Below are positions 1 to 12,784 of a stretch of 64,000 nt of DNA, piece by piece (the stretch's first letter is position 1; each line of letters starts with the position of its first letter). Position numbers and translations under genes: made by a program. Location: assembly GCA_964020155.1 (NCBI GenBank), contig OZ026561.1, positions 3,069,547 to 3,133,546 on the forward strand, given 5' to 3'. The notes under the pieces are model-generated. The model saw only the letters and a list, made by a program, of their open reading frames with translations, was not told where the DNA came from and ran no database searches. This DNA comes from Chondrilla cf. caribensis (lineage: Eukaryota > Porifera > Demospongiae > Chondrillida > Chondrillidae).

Positions 1-563
1 TTCTGAATCAGTACTATGTATGGATTATAATAATAGTCTATGTTGTGGTAATCTAAAGACAATTATAGGCATTATCATTAATAATAAGATGCAATAAAAG
101 CTATAGATGAGATTCATTACCGCCTTATCATACATATTCAGTTATACCATTAGGCAATATTCACAACATTTCCTAACCTGGTGTTCCTGCATGATCATGA
201 CTTGTCGGTTGACAAAAACTATTAATTAATGTAAGTGGCAGCCCCTAACAAAATACTAAATCTTTATGGCCCCACACAGCATTGTCTCTTTCGCAAGGCT
301 AACTTGCGTTGTGTTCTCAGCCTTCCACGCATGCTGCTAGGTAATGCCTATTTTTATACGTACATTATCATAACAAAATTGCCTATTGGCTACCACTTTT
401 ATCTTCTTATTGTCACAACTTCATGGGTATACACACTTTGATACATATAATACTTTATATTAATCCACACACCTGTTCCCATAGCATCAGTACTGATAAT
501 CTTAGGAATAATGACTTAGTACTTAGCTGAATAGTGGTAATTCGTAAGATTACCTATGACCTA
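1..563. other. Non-coding flank, no gene seen
   Basis: AT-rich sequence with only short, uncharacteristic open frames. No domain, splice pattern or repeat structure was recognised. It ends at the target duplication of the element that starts at 564. Confidence 0.5.
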
Positions 564-1224
564 GTCTAGCAACTATCGTCAATTTCACACCTCGGCTCGA
601 CCAAAGAAATCCCCGGCAACTGAAATGACACCGCCAGTAATTGGCACTAGCCGCTCCGCGGGCGTTTAAAGGATAGGCGTGTGGAAGAGTTTGCAGATGA
701 CGTCTGGCCTTGGAGTTACCTTCTTGCTGGCTGGAAAGATCCCAGTACATCTGAAAGAGGGCGACAGTATCCGTTTCCTACGCTGTCAGCACTGAACGTG
801 CTGATCGACGAGCTGTACAATTCTGCTTGAGCCTTCTTGTAGCAGGCATCTCTGTCTCCAGCTTCTCCACTTTCGTAACCTGATCACAGCAATGCTTGAA
901 AAAGCTATGATTATAGCGTTGCCTGCAGTTCAGAGAAATCTGGCTGATTTGTTCAGTTTTCGGCCGAGAACGGTGAGTGCGAGCGCCTCAGAGACCTTTC
1001 TCTTTTCCTTGCGCGAAACGTCAGCGGCAGCGCAGATGCGGCGTGTTTTTTCCAAGTGACTAGTCTCTAATGCCTGCGCCATCCGTGTTGTATCCCTTTA
1101 TCGAAGTCGTTCCAGCGTCCAAAATACAACTCGCACCTCAGCACCTTCGTCCGTACGTAGTGTTGCTTATAAACGCCCACGGCGATGATTGCGCAAGGTG
1201 TGAAATTGACAATAGTTGCTAGAC
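564..1224. mobile_element. 661-bp non-autonomous DNA transposon with TIRs
   Basis: The two ends are inverted copies of each other for about 29 bp. The left end begins GTCTAGCAACTAT and the right end finishes with its complement, one mismatch apart over most of the length. The element is flanked by CCTA on both sides (560-563 and 1225-1228), a probable 4-bp target duplication. The interior is GC-richer than the surroundings and has no long frame, so it is a MITE or an internally deleted element. The superfamily cannot be assigned from a 4-bp duplication and this terminus alone. Confidence 0.7.
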
Positions 1225-1434
1225 CCTATAATATCTAATTTTCGCCCCCGCGCGATGATGAGAAATTGGGTTTAGCAAGCCAGACTACTTACGACCCACT
1301 ATTAATTTTCATTCAGTTGGAGTGTGCGTGGAGGAGTTAACAGAATAAATTAGGCGTGCACTACGTGCAGAACCTCGCTGTTACCATAGTGGATTGGTCC
1401 CATTAAAAAAAAATTAAAAAGTTTGGATGCGATC

Positions 1435-1950
1435 GAAATAAGAATCGCAACGTGAACTCTCCACGGCAATGACGTCATCCAAAATGTCTGCCAAAATGGA
1501 CGTCATCACGGCTGACCAATTCGAAGGCCCGAAAGACGATTCGCTGAACCCTACTCCGAAGCTTGATAAAATAGATATTTCCTATGCAGTATCTTTAGAA
1601 ATATATAGCGTCCATAGTTTAAGACTCTTTGTTGCCATCTGGCGTAGAGAATGACGTCATGCGGGAGTGAAACGGTGAGTGAATTCAATCACGCTTCGTA
1701 CGACCATGACAATACAAATGTCTCTTGCCTCATTACGTAGCACAGTCGTGCCCAATTATATAGAAATGCACGAATGGTTGCATTCTGCTAAAACCATTTT
1801 GCAACTTTGGACGAAAGAAAATGCACCTGGGCCCTAATGTCATAATTTCTAGACCCGAAAGTCATTAAGCGCGTGGGCGACCTCGATCGGACTCCCCTAT
1901 GTGACGGAAACAATTAACCTCGCTTCCGCTCGGTGACAATAACAGAATCG
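1435..1950 (+). repeat. Diverged third copy of the 550-bp dispersed repeat
   Basis: The segment shares blocks with the copies at 5108-5660 and 5661-13362. One block contains AAAATGGACGTCATCA followed by a GACCA motif near 1493. The terminal block GATCGGACTCCCCTA lies near 1885-1900 and is followed by an ACGGAAACAATTA block and the CTCGGT end. Divergence is clearly higher than between the other two copies. No protein-coding capacity was recognised. The element type is unknown. Confidence 0.6.
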
Positions 1951-3261
1951 TATCCACTGACCAAGACCAATCATAAAGCTCCATATTCCCTCCAGTAGTA
2001 TTGTATCTCTGGAGTGAGTATAATCAACAGGCCTGGATTGTTTATGTATTTCCAATGCATGCATTTCCCTGTATATTCCAGGAGAGCTTTTGTGTAACCG
2101 TTGTCATTGGAGACTATATTATAGTCAGATGAATGGTGGCTATCTTCAATTACTAATCTGCCAACATATAGTTACCAATCAATCATAATTTCCTGTTCAG
2201 CAGTAACTCATATGACATAATAACATTGTCTGTATTGATACTATTCATGGTGTGGATTTGTGTGAATCTCATTGAATAATGTAATGCATGGCACCCTGGT
2301 GTTACATCTTATTACATAATTATATATTACCTCTATTATGTAACCATTATACTGGTGTTATAGGTTGGCATGATCAAAGTGTGATCTTGTAATTGTGTGG
2401 TCATGAATATCTAATTAAGGTCACCTGTGATGTTACATCTTATTACATAAAGCTTAATTGATATCTAGCTATAGTATAACAACATTGATATGAAGACTCA
2501 TTCCCACCTCCATTTTCAAAATGGAACGTGGTCCAAGCCAGAATAGACATATTTACTACAACTTCTATAGTAATATTAATGCAGAGTGGAATTATAGGAA
2601 ATACTTCCTTATACTGTGTCAAAAGTATGGAATCAATTACCAGTATTTAACTCAACAAGCCATATTTCCTATATCATCAGTAGTGATCAATGTTATGGCA
2701 ACGGAGACTATGAATTTTGTTATTATTCAATGTTTATCAAAGTGTATTATGAACCATGAAATTGTGACAGTATAATAGTCTCAAAGTACTAGTAGCAGTT
2801 CAGACATAGTCATCTGTATAATATGTGTATTATATTGAAAGTCACTGTGACAAGTTAGAAAAACTCCCTGAAATACGTACAGCACAGTTAATTTGTCATT
2901 AACGTTGAAATCCAAATCCGAACAGTTGAAATGTGTTGACTTGGAGGTGGACTCACTAGTGTAAGACCTGCAGTAATTGTTTGAGAAACTATTCAGAAAT
3001 GACTCATGCTAATGTCCATAATTTTAGCTTACCGATTTAACAATAACAATTTGAAAAAGCATTTACGTCTGTAACCAGTTGTTACTAAATCCAACTGTCC
3101 ACGCTGAGTAGGGCCATAAACCCAAGTCACTGAATATATTTAGTACCCATTAGTAGCTAGCGTGCTTGGTAAACTTGGTAATTTCAATGCAAATTTTGTA
3201 TGTTGAGGAAGGTGTTCTTCTTCGCTTATCTGATTTCTAATATACATTTTTATACTCATAC
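1951..3261. other. Intergenic, nothing recognised
   Basis: AT-rich, with short unconvincing open frames such as 2521-2775. No coding, RNA or transposon signature was identified. Confidence 0.4.
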
Positions 3262-3375
3262 ACAAAAATCAAGCTCTTACCAAGTATTCATTGTTGGTGT
3301 TGCATGCTTGTTCAATTGGTTAACAGCCTGAATGTAGCAATCTCTGCGCTTTATTTTAATTCTTAAAATGAATGT
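3262..3375 (+). pseudogene. Decayed exon of a GABA-B-like receptor ligand domain
   Basis: The DNA resembles exon 2 of the intact receptor gene (28911-29066). Shared blocks include AAATCAAGCTCT, then ATTCATTGTTGGTG against the intact ATCATTGGTGCTG, then a run ending in ACAGCCTG and a GTAGCA block. Read in the equivalent frame it gives an FIVG core but meets stop codons soon after. No neighbouring exons of the receptor were recognised nearby, so this is a single stranded pseudo-exon. A chance match is possible, but the order and spacing of the blocks argue against it. Confidence 0.5.
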
Positions 3376-3696
3376 GGAGGAATGCAGGGATGGTTGAAAC
3401 ATGCAGTCGAACAGTCTGAATGAGCAATCCAACCCATATGAAATTAATAGTCCCAATTTCTGCAACAAACATTATCATCATGTTTCATAATGCCAATTTC
3501 CACTGTTGATGTCAAGATGTTTATGTTTCCATGTCATATGGTCTGCACATTCCTACAGTTTGCCTACTCCAGCCATTCGTATACCTTATTCTATCATTTA
3601 GCAAGCAAGTTATCCCTGTTTACATTTTCACTACTGGGTAAAATATTTTGTTTTAGTAAGGAGAATTGGGATAAATTTCAAATTTGTTGTCAGTAA

Positions 3697-5107
<1,411 letters not shown>

Positions 5108-5660
5108 ACTAGTTGTGAACAAAGTTCAGAACCTCGCAAATAGAATCTGATCTTGCATATAATATCAAGATCTATGATATGACGTAGTTCAGTGACATCA
5201 TCTAAAAATGTCTTCCAAAATGGACGTCATGATGGCCGACCATTTGGTGTCCCGAACGACGGATTGGCGAACCCTGCTCTTCGGCGAAGGAAATCAAAAA
5301 ATCGTTGTGCAAAAAAGTTGACAATTGTTATTTGAATTGTCTTAAGGTACTTGGTGGTGATGCAGTCCGAAATTTGTCGACGGGAGGAATCGAAAAGTAA
5401 GTGCTCTTTTAACGGATCGTGTGTGAAAAACCTTTGTCTAAGTTTGCCATTTCAATATATGCTGCGACGGTGCCCCATTACCGTCGGTGGGACGACTTAG
5501 TGCTGATCGATTCGTTCGACGAACGATTTGCGTTCAAATAAACCAAAAAGTGACCTAAATCACACGATATTGGCGGCCACCGCAATTAAGAGCGTGGGCG
5601 GCTCGATCGGACTCCCCTAACGAACGGAAACAATTACCTCGCTAACGCTCGGTAATAAAG
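5108..5660 (+). repeat. Dispersed repeat, uninterrupted copy A
   Basis: First unit of a tandem pair. It begins near ACTAGTTGTGAACAAAGTTC and ends near CTCGGTAATAAAG. The second unit (5661 onward) starts with the same words. This copy preserves both empty insertion sites: TA at 5173-5174, where the MITE sits in copy B, and TTAAG at 5342-5346, where the transposon stack sits in copy B. It has no convincing coding capacity. The element class is unknown. Confidence 0.85.
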
Positions 5661-5716
5661 ACTAGTTGTGAACAAAGTTCAGAACCTCGCAAATAGATCT
5701 TGTATATCAAGATCTA

Positions 5717-5931
5717 CCGTATAGCGGGAAAGTTTCGCGGGACAAAACTTTCGCGAATTGCTCAATTTCGCGGATTTCGCGAAAAAAAGTTTCGCGTTTT
5801 CAACGCCAATCGCGTTAATTGATGGTCAGATGATTACGTCATTGAGTGTTCACGAATAAATCTTTCGCGAATGCCAGTTTCTTTGCGAAATTCGCGAAAC
5901 TTTTAGTCCGCGAAACTTTCCCGCTATACGG
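5717..5931. mobile_element. 215-bp MITE, CCGTATAGCGGG family, TA target site
   Basis: The terminal inverted repeats start CCGTATAGCGGGAAA, and the element is strongly self-complementary (TTTCGCG motifs on both arms). It is flanked by TA on each side (5715-5716, 5932-5933). The tandem partner repeat at 5173 has a single TA and no insert, which proves insertion with a TA duplication. TA duplication fits a Tc1/mariner-related non-autonomous element. Two relatives lie at 57701-57907 and 55190-55678. Confidence 0.9.
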
Positions 5932-6671
5932 TATGATATGACGTAGTTCAGTGACATCATCAAAAAATGTCTTCCAAAATGGACGTCATGATGGCCGACC
6001 ATTTGGTGTCCCGAACGACGAATTGGCGAACCCTGCTCTTCGGGGATGGAAATCGAAAAATCGTTGTGCAAAAAAGTTGACAATTGTTATTTGAATTGTC
6101 TTAAGGTAGCGATTCCAGAGAAATTATTAAAATCCTTCTTTAGGCATCCTTAAGCTAATTTTCATCTTTTAGAATATTTAAGATATTCTATAGTTTTTAT
6201 TTGATGAAAATCGGTTCAGTAGAAACCAAGATATGGGCTTCAAAAGGCGACCGATTAGTGGTACGAGTCTAACCTGCTAATGATATTCATTGCAATAACC
6301 ACTCGTGGTCACGCGGCTCACCATACTAAAATTAATACTGCAATATATGCATGATTATAATAAAAAATCGTAAATCGCGTATGAGATCGAATCGATCAAT
6401 TTCGAAATCAACCCGAAGAAACCGGCAAGCATTATTGTGAACACAAAATATGTAGTGTATGCAGTGCTTAGATGACATAGCATAAGTATAAGCTGCACCA
6501 TGGGTTTATATCATGTACATATAACGAAATCAAAATCCTTGATTTCCAATGCCGAAGGTCGAATTGAAAGAATTCGAATACGACAGTTGAACAAAGTCCA
6601 ACTATGACGGAAACGGATGATAGCAGTTTAGAAGTTGAATGTGCAGCAGTTCGCACACAATACTGCATAGA

Positions 6672-7126
6672 TAGGGGTCGCAACGAAAAAATTCGACAAT
6701 GTTGGAATCTTTCGAAATTTGGTAGGCATGTAGAGTCCAGTTAGAAGAATATAATGCCGCTTTTCGTTTTTCGATTGATCGTTATTTCGCCGAGTTATAT
6801 ACGAAAATTCGCCATTTTGAGGACGCGCGCGAAGGAATACCACACATACGAAGATCGAAATAGAACGAATCATTCCCAGATCTTGTGTGCTAAATACCAT
6901 TCATGTTCACTTACTGTGTATCACAGAAAGACGATTTCAAACGACACTGTTAGCAAAGTAACCCAGCAAATATCCGACAGACTCTCGACCACGACTCGCT
7001 CGGAGCCTAGCTCCTCAGTCAATCTTGACACGAAACAAACCCTCACGCTGCATCGCAGCCTACTATGTCTCACCTTGACACAGGACAAGAAGTGGAAAGA
7101 TTACTCTCCTAGAACCACCTGGGTGA
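6672..7126 (+). repeat. Left long terminal inverted repeat
   Basis: Reverse complement of 12330-12784 with very few differences. The 120-codon frame shared by both arms (starting at 6754 here and read on the other strand at the right end) exists because the arms are copies, not because it is a known protein. The inner boundary is GGTGAC at 7126. Confidence 0.9.
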
Positions 7127-7597
7127 CAAGTGATTTTTCGGCGGAGCTGTATGCAATGATTTTATGCATAAAATTAAGCACCAAATCATAGAAATAGCGC
7201 ATTCTCATTCAAACAAAGGCAGTCACGATATGAAGGCTGAACAATATGCTAAAATAACAACAATTATTATTATCCAATCGAGGTGCTTCTGCAGCATTTA
7301 GGATCATTGCGTCACGTGACTAGAGTGTGAACAGGGGATAGGGAAATGGAGGCAAGAAAGGACAAAAAATTATAATAAACTGTTAAAACACAACAGAGGT
7401 TAGTGAAGATTTCGCTAATTCGTGTAAATAGTATTTATCATACTAATCATTCCTTTCACATAGAAGTAAATAGTTGGCCTGTGTGAATGTCATGAAAGGA
7501 GGCACAGATGTAGCTACCAATTGGTGAGTTCAATCATAAATTCCATAATACTATTGTTCAATAACAGATACCAAGTGCTGAGCTCTACATACTGCAT

Positions 7598-10500
7598 TTA
7601 ATACTGCTGAATCACTGTAGGATTTAGTTTCAAATCTCCCAGAGCCCAGTCCACTTCCAAAGCAAAATGACATGGCTCTTCTTCATTTTCATACTGAACA
7701 GTGTATTTTCCACTTGATTCATCAAAATCTAATACTCTTCCTGTAAACCAGATGTATTCTTGCTTTTCTTTCACCCAAAACCTGTGGCTGATACTTCTTC
7801 CTACTAGTGAGCTGCTATTTATGCCATGTTCCACAGGATTTTTGCTTACAATGTCTTCAAATATTTGAAGTAACTCATTTATAGGTACTGGTTTCCCTTT
7901 CTTTGTGAAAAACATTTGAAGGTTCTGTTGGAAGAGAAGCTTCCGTAGTTTGAGCTGTACTTTTAGCACCTCTTTTATTTTCTCATTTCTTTGCTTCTGA
8001 TTAAGAGTGTCATCATTTTTAATAGATTTGATAATTTTATCCATTTGCTGTGTGTTTCTGATCACAAGTACATCTTTCATATCTTCTGCTTTTCTTCGTT
8101 TCAGATTCTGTTTCTCTATATCCCTCTTTATGGTGCTTTGACGTAATTCCTTTCTCTGGAAAGCTTCTTGACTCTCTATGAGCCTGACTTCTTTCCTTTG
8201 ACATGCTGCCATTTGGATTGTAATGTTTTGCTTTTCGGCTGGAAGTGCATCAAGCCATTCAACTGATTTGTTTTTTTTCGCTTCAATGAGGTTTCGCTTC
8301 GTCAATTGGCTAGCGCTTGGCATGGAAGTTTGAAGCCAGTCATTAAGACCCAGGACGGACTCACACACATCATTGCTTGGTTCAATTTGCCCAAGTATTT
8401 TGGCAATGTTAGGTGGTGGGTCCCAGTATTTACCTCCAGGCAATTGGTCTTTGGCATAGCTTTTCAATTTGTCTCGCATTGACCTGGCACCCCTTGAAAT
8501 TCTTTCCATTGTCATTTCAGAGAGAGCATCTGAATCTTTTTGCAACAGATGTGAATATATAGCAGTGTTCTCTGGTTTGTGCCGGTGGTTGAGTTTTCCA
8601 TCATCATACAATGCAGGCTCAGACCCGAACACTTGCACACATTTATCAAAAACTGCACTAGGATTTTCTTCAATGTTCTCTAGAAATCCATCCAGTTCTA
8701 AGTAGTGTATACTCATGTCTTTGACACTTTTGTTCAATTCCCTCGACTTTGCTAAACAAGTGAGGTCTGCATATATGTGAAGGAACATCAATCCATCTGC
8801 CTTTAAGCCTGCGATTACTGATGGACTACTAAGTTTAGCATATACTTCATTCTCCAATTTGTTTTTTCCAAAAACTTCCAAAAAGCTCAAGGCTGCCTCT
8901 CGTAAGAAAAAGATTTTTGCAGCATTGTGTGCAGTAACAAAATACCTACTTCCAACCTGCCTTGCAAGATGTACCTTTTTGCATAGCTCATAGTAGTCCT
9001 TTCTTGTCTCAGTTTCAATATTAGTTTGCACTTCTAAAAAATCTGGGAAAGTTATCACCCCATGGCCACATTCATTTGTTCCCTTGCTTCCAAACAACTT
9101 ACAAAATTCATGTACAGTAATGTCTGTCTCGAAACGTTGTCTGCATCCACTGTTGGTCTCAACATTATCACTACCCTGCATGAATGCATGGCGTAGATTT
9201 ATACCAAGATGCATAGCACAGAATGTGCTAACAATTTCTGTTCCCTCTTTAGTTGATGTATCTCCAAATTCTAGGGAATCTTCTTCCTTGAGCTCTTGTG
9301 CTATCCTGTTGAACTTTTTTTGTGTAGCGGCAGAATCAGATGTCAGAGCCCCAACAATTGACCAATTAATAGAGTTAGCATTTTTCATTCCTAAATCATT
9401 TGCTACTTTTCGCAGTCTCTGTAACTCTTTGGAAATGTTCTTGGCTATATCCTCAGCTGCACCACTGCTGACTTCATTAACTGCAAGGACCAGTCCATTT
9501 GCAGATGCTGCTGCTATTTTACGTTGAGACAGTGTGGTCCCATCTGTATTCAAATGTATCATTTGACTATTGCATAATGCTGATGCCTTGTGAATATCAC
9601 ATAGTGTTTTCATTTCTTCTCTCCGCATATAGTTTGCAGTGGATGCCTTGGGGAGATTCAATTTAGATGGATCACTAGTAGGTGCCAAGTGTTCCACAAC
9701 ATTCTTTACTGTTGATTCTACTTTGCCGGGAGGTATGCCTGATGTTAAGAGCTTGTAGTATAATTTTCGGACTGTGACATTGTATGATTTTCCTTGCTTT
9801 GTTTCTGTCAGTGGATGTGCACTCATATTCTCATTCTTGTGGGGTAATTTGTCTTGACAGTGTTTGAAGGACTCATCATGTGATGTGATATGTGGTGTTT
9901 CTATCTCATATTTGTCTAATATTTGTTGCAGTTCATTTTCATACTTGCATAGTTCCGTCTGTAAAACCTCATTGTTTTTCTGCAATGCTAAAATTTGCTT
10001 TTCATACTTCTTCACAAGATTTTCCATTGTTTCAGTTGTGTTTGACAGAGCATGCCCCAAATCTGAATCATTGTATTCATCCTTTTTATCCTCATCCAAT
10101 TTGCATCTACTTATATCTTTTTTGCTGCAATCCCCCCACAGGCAGTTGCGACCATGCATTGGTACATTGCTATCGACTTCTTCCGCAAATACAGTCGGAA
10201 CCTCACTTACTGGGCTATTGTTGGGTCTTCTGGTTGACTTGAAGGCTTCATGTTCGTTGTCATTTGTGCTGATCTGCTGTTCTATATACCGGTATACATT
10301 GTCAGGCCTCATCTTCTTATCCAAAAAGGGATCTATTGCCAAATAAAATTTACCCACTGCGGTTTTTGTAGCATTACGTGTGAAACACCATCGCTTCAAA
10401 AAGCTGTGCAAATGCTTGTAAAAATTGACGGATGGCCTTTGTGTGAATGCCAGCACAGGGAAACTTTTTTGTGCATCTGTAAATGCTGCCTTTAATGCTT

Positions 10501-11547
10501 CTTCATGAAACCCTTCTTTTACTACAGCTTCGGGTACTTGCAATGTTTCTGGAGGTCCTATACAATGTTTAAAATTAATGTAATGCAGGTATATTTGTAA
10601 TTATGCACTATCCACGTATATACTGACTATCTATATAGTCCTATTTAAAAACCATCATTTTTTGCTCACTTCCTTTGTATATCCTTTGTATAGTGTATTT
10701 GTACAGTACACCAGTGTATATTGTGTTGTTTCAGTATTTTCATAGCCAGTGTGTAGCACCTCGCATTCAGCAACATATTTTCCATTATAAAAAGAATCAG
10801 CCTAAGATACAAAAAAATGTGAAACCAACAGGCTCAAGGAAAAATCAAGGCATTGTGTTGTGTTTCTATTTTCAAACAAATAATGTCTTGGTGAACAACT
10901 TATATAGTGGACTATCAGCTGGTACAACTGCTATCTCTCTGGGTTCATAAATTTGTGTATCCTAGGCTGATTCGTTGTTTAATGGAATAGTACGTTGCTA
11001 AATGGAAGATGTCGTGGTGATTGTTTGTATGAATGCGTGCGTGCATGCATCTGTGTGTGTGTGTGAAAAATGTACACAACCAACCTACTACACTTCTAAT
11101 TCTAGGTATCCATTCTTTTTGTAAATATTCACATCTTTTGGTCATACTTCCAAAACAGGTTCTTTTGCTTCTTATAGGGGCTGCAATACGCTGTGCAGCT
11201 TCAAGTAATCTGCTTGGCCTTGATGGAAGTACAGCAAGTGGATATTCCTCCTTGAATAGCTCATATAGCACATTTGCAGCATGCCGCCCACTCTTTGAAG
11301 CTTGATGTTCTGCCAATTCTAGTAACTGAATGACATCATTGTATGTTGGTGATCCTGTATTATGTATAATATGTTGGATCATTTAAAGGATTCAAGTCAT
11401 TCTGTTTATATTCCTATACTGGTTGATTAATACTGTCATACCTATATCTGCTTGAGCGTGCAAACGCCGAGTTTTCACTGGACCTGGATTAGGCTCAATC
11501 CCACTGATGATTAGCAAAACCAAGGAGATTAATATGCTGTTTTTCAT
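7598..11547 (-). CDS. Transposon-encoded protein, probable RNase H-fold transposase
   Basis: Three exons on the minus strand: 11547-11442, 11354-11085 and 10557-7598 (stop included). Both introns are GT-AG and phase 1. The product is about 1,110 residues. An ATG at 11547 opens a hydrophobic leader ending in a 2A-like motif. The large last exon contains a coiled coil (roughly its residues 165-215), then a segment with TDGTT and LTSDSAATQKKFN, whose two aspartates are spaced like the first two catalytic residues of a DDE/RNase H transposase. An HNAAKIFFLRE block follows, then a long basic coiled coil, then a C-terminal WFTGRV..D...GKYTVQYE segment resembling a Tudor-like barrel. I recall similar unnamed proteins in cnidarian and fish predictions, but cannot name the family. 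Reading frame and TIRs are intact, so it may be autonomous. Confidence 0.75.
11479..11547 (-). other. 2A-like ribosome-skipping leader
   Basis: The first 23 codons from the ATG are a short polar start, a hydrophobic run (ILISLVLLII) and then SGIEPNPGP. The C-terminal part matches the 2A consensus (V/I)ExNPGP. The usual Asp just before it is Gly here. In known 2A sequences the nascent chain separates between the final Gly and Pro. N-terminal leaders that combine a signal peptide with 2A are described in sea urchin proteins and give dual targeting of the downstream protein. Activity here is an inference. Confidence 0.75.
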
Positions 11548-12329
11548 TGTCTTCCAGTAGAGACCAATGCAGAGTTGTTTGCTGAACTTGGTGGACTGGG
11601 TGTTGTGTTTAAAAAACACAGTTTCACTATCAACTGCATTCACCTTTAAAACATCCTTATATTTTAACTTTTAAGGACATAGGTACTTAAAACCTACTTA
11701 TTATTTCAATTCACTGTCATACGAGGACATCCTTATTTAGGCAAAAGCCCTTATTTTCTCCTTAAAATATCAACGCATCAACATTAGGGTACTTAAAAGT
11801 TGAAAGATAGGTATGAAATAAGGTGTTCACACGCTTATTTTATACTTAAATTATACTTTAATCAACACCTTTTAAGGATATTTTTAGAAGATTTCAGTTG
11901 ATAGTAATTTGACTGTTAAAAATACCAATCTTGGCTCGCCAAGCTACCAGAGAGATCATTTCTGCATATTGATGACACTAATATCACATTTGGATGCACT
12001 CAATTGACGTGTATTGTATAGTAGCCACCCGCTTACCTACGTCTAATAACGGGTCGATCGATTCGAATTCTGCTTAATTATTCTTGATCGAATACGTAGC
12101 TCTGATTCAAAATTACCCGCCAATCCACACGTGACTTGAGAGTTGACGACGCCCAATCAATTATACGTAGCTATAGTCATAGAAAGAGATTTTGCGAGGA
12201 TTTTATCACGATATGACCTTGGATCGACAAGATAAATGGATAACAACTGCTTTCAAACGCTAAGCTACGTAATTACGAAGCATAAGTAGCTTACCGATTG
12301 GATTTTTCAGCTGCAACGAATTAGGTACA

Positions 12330-12784
12330 GTCACCCAGGTGGTTCTAGGAGAGTAATCTTTCCACTTCTTGTCCTGTGTCAAGGTGAGACATAGTAGGCT
12401 GCGATGCAGCGTGAGGGTTTGTTTCGTGTCAAGATTGACTGAGGAGCTAGGCTCCGAGCGAGTCGTGGTCGAGAGTCTGTCGGATATTTGCTGGGTTACT
12501 TTGCTAACAGTGTCGTTTGAAATCGTCTTTCTGTGATACACAGTAAGTGAACATGAATGGTATTTAGCACACAAGATCTGGGAATGATTCGTTCTATTTC
12601 GATCTTCGTATGTGTGGTATTCCTTCGCGCGCGTCCTCAAAATGGCGAATTTTCGTATATAACTCGGCGAAATAACGATCAATCGAAAAACGAAAAGCGG
12701 CATTATATTCTTCTAACTGGACTCTACATACCTACCAAATTTCGAAAGATTCCAACATTGTCGATTTTTTTGTTGCGACCCCTA
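12330..12784 (-). repeat. Right long terminal inverted repeat
   Basis: Inverted partner of 6672-7126, ending CGACCCCTA directly before the GCATAGA duplication. It lies upstream of the transposon gene, so it probably includes or borders the promoter. No clear TATA element was chosen. Confidence 0.9.

Larger units (their letters stand above)
6672..12784 (-). mobile_element. Inner 6.1-kb DNA transposon with long TIRs and an intact gene
   Basis: The element is bounded by inverted repeats of about 455 bp (6672-7126 and 12330-12784) whose tips read TAGGGGTCGCAAC. It is flanked by a perfect 7-bp duplication, GCATAGA (6665-6671 and 12785-12791). The two long repeats differ at only a handful of positions, which indicates recent insertion. 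The interior carries one spliced minus-strand gene (7598-11547) without stop codons. Tip sequence, long TIRs and 7-bp duplication do not match a superfamily I can name with confidence. The TAGGG tip recalls hAT, but hAT duplications are normally 8 bp. Confidence 0.85.

Noticed and set aside
6754..7191. 145-codon frame with an identical partner read from 12703 to 12260
   Set aside because: The identity exists because both lie in the long inverted repeats of the transposon. There is no domain, and the frames diverge at the repeat edge.
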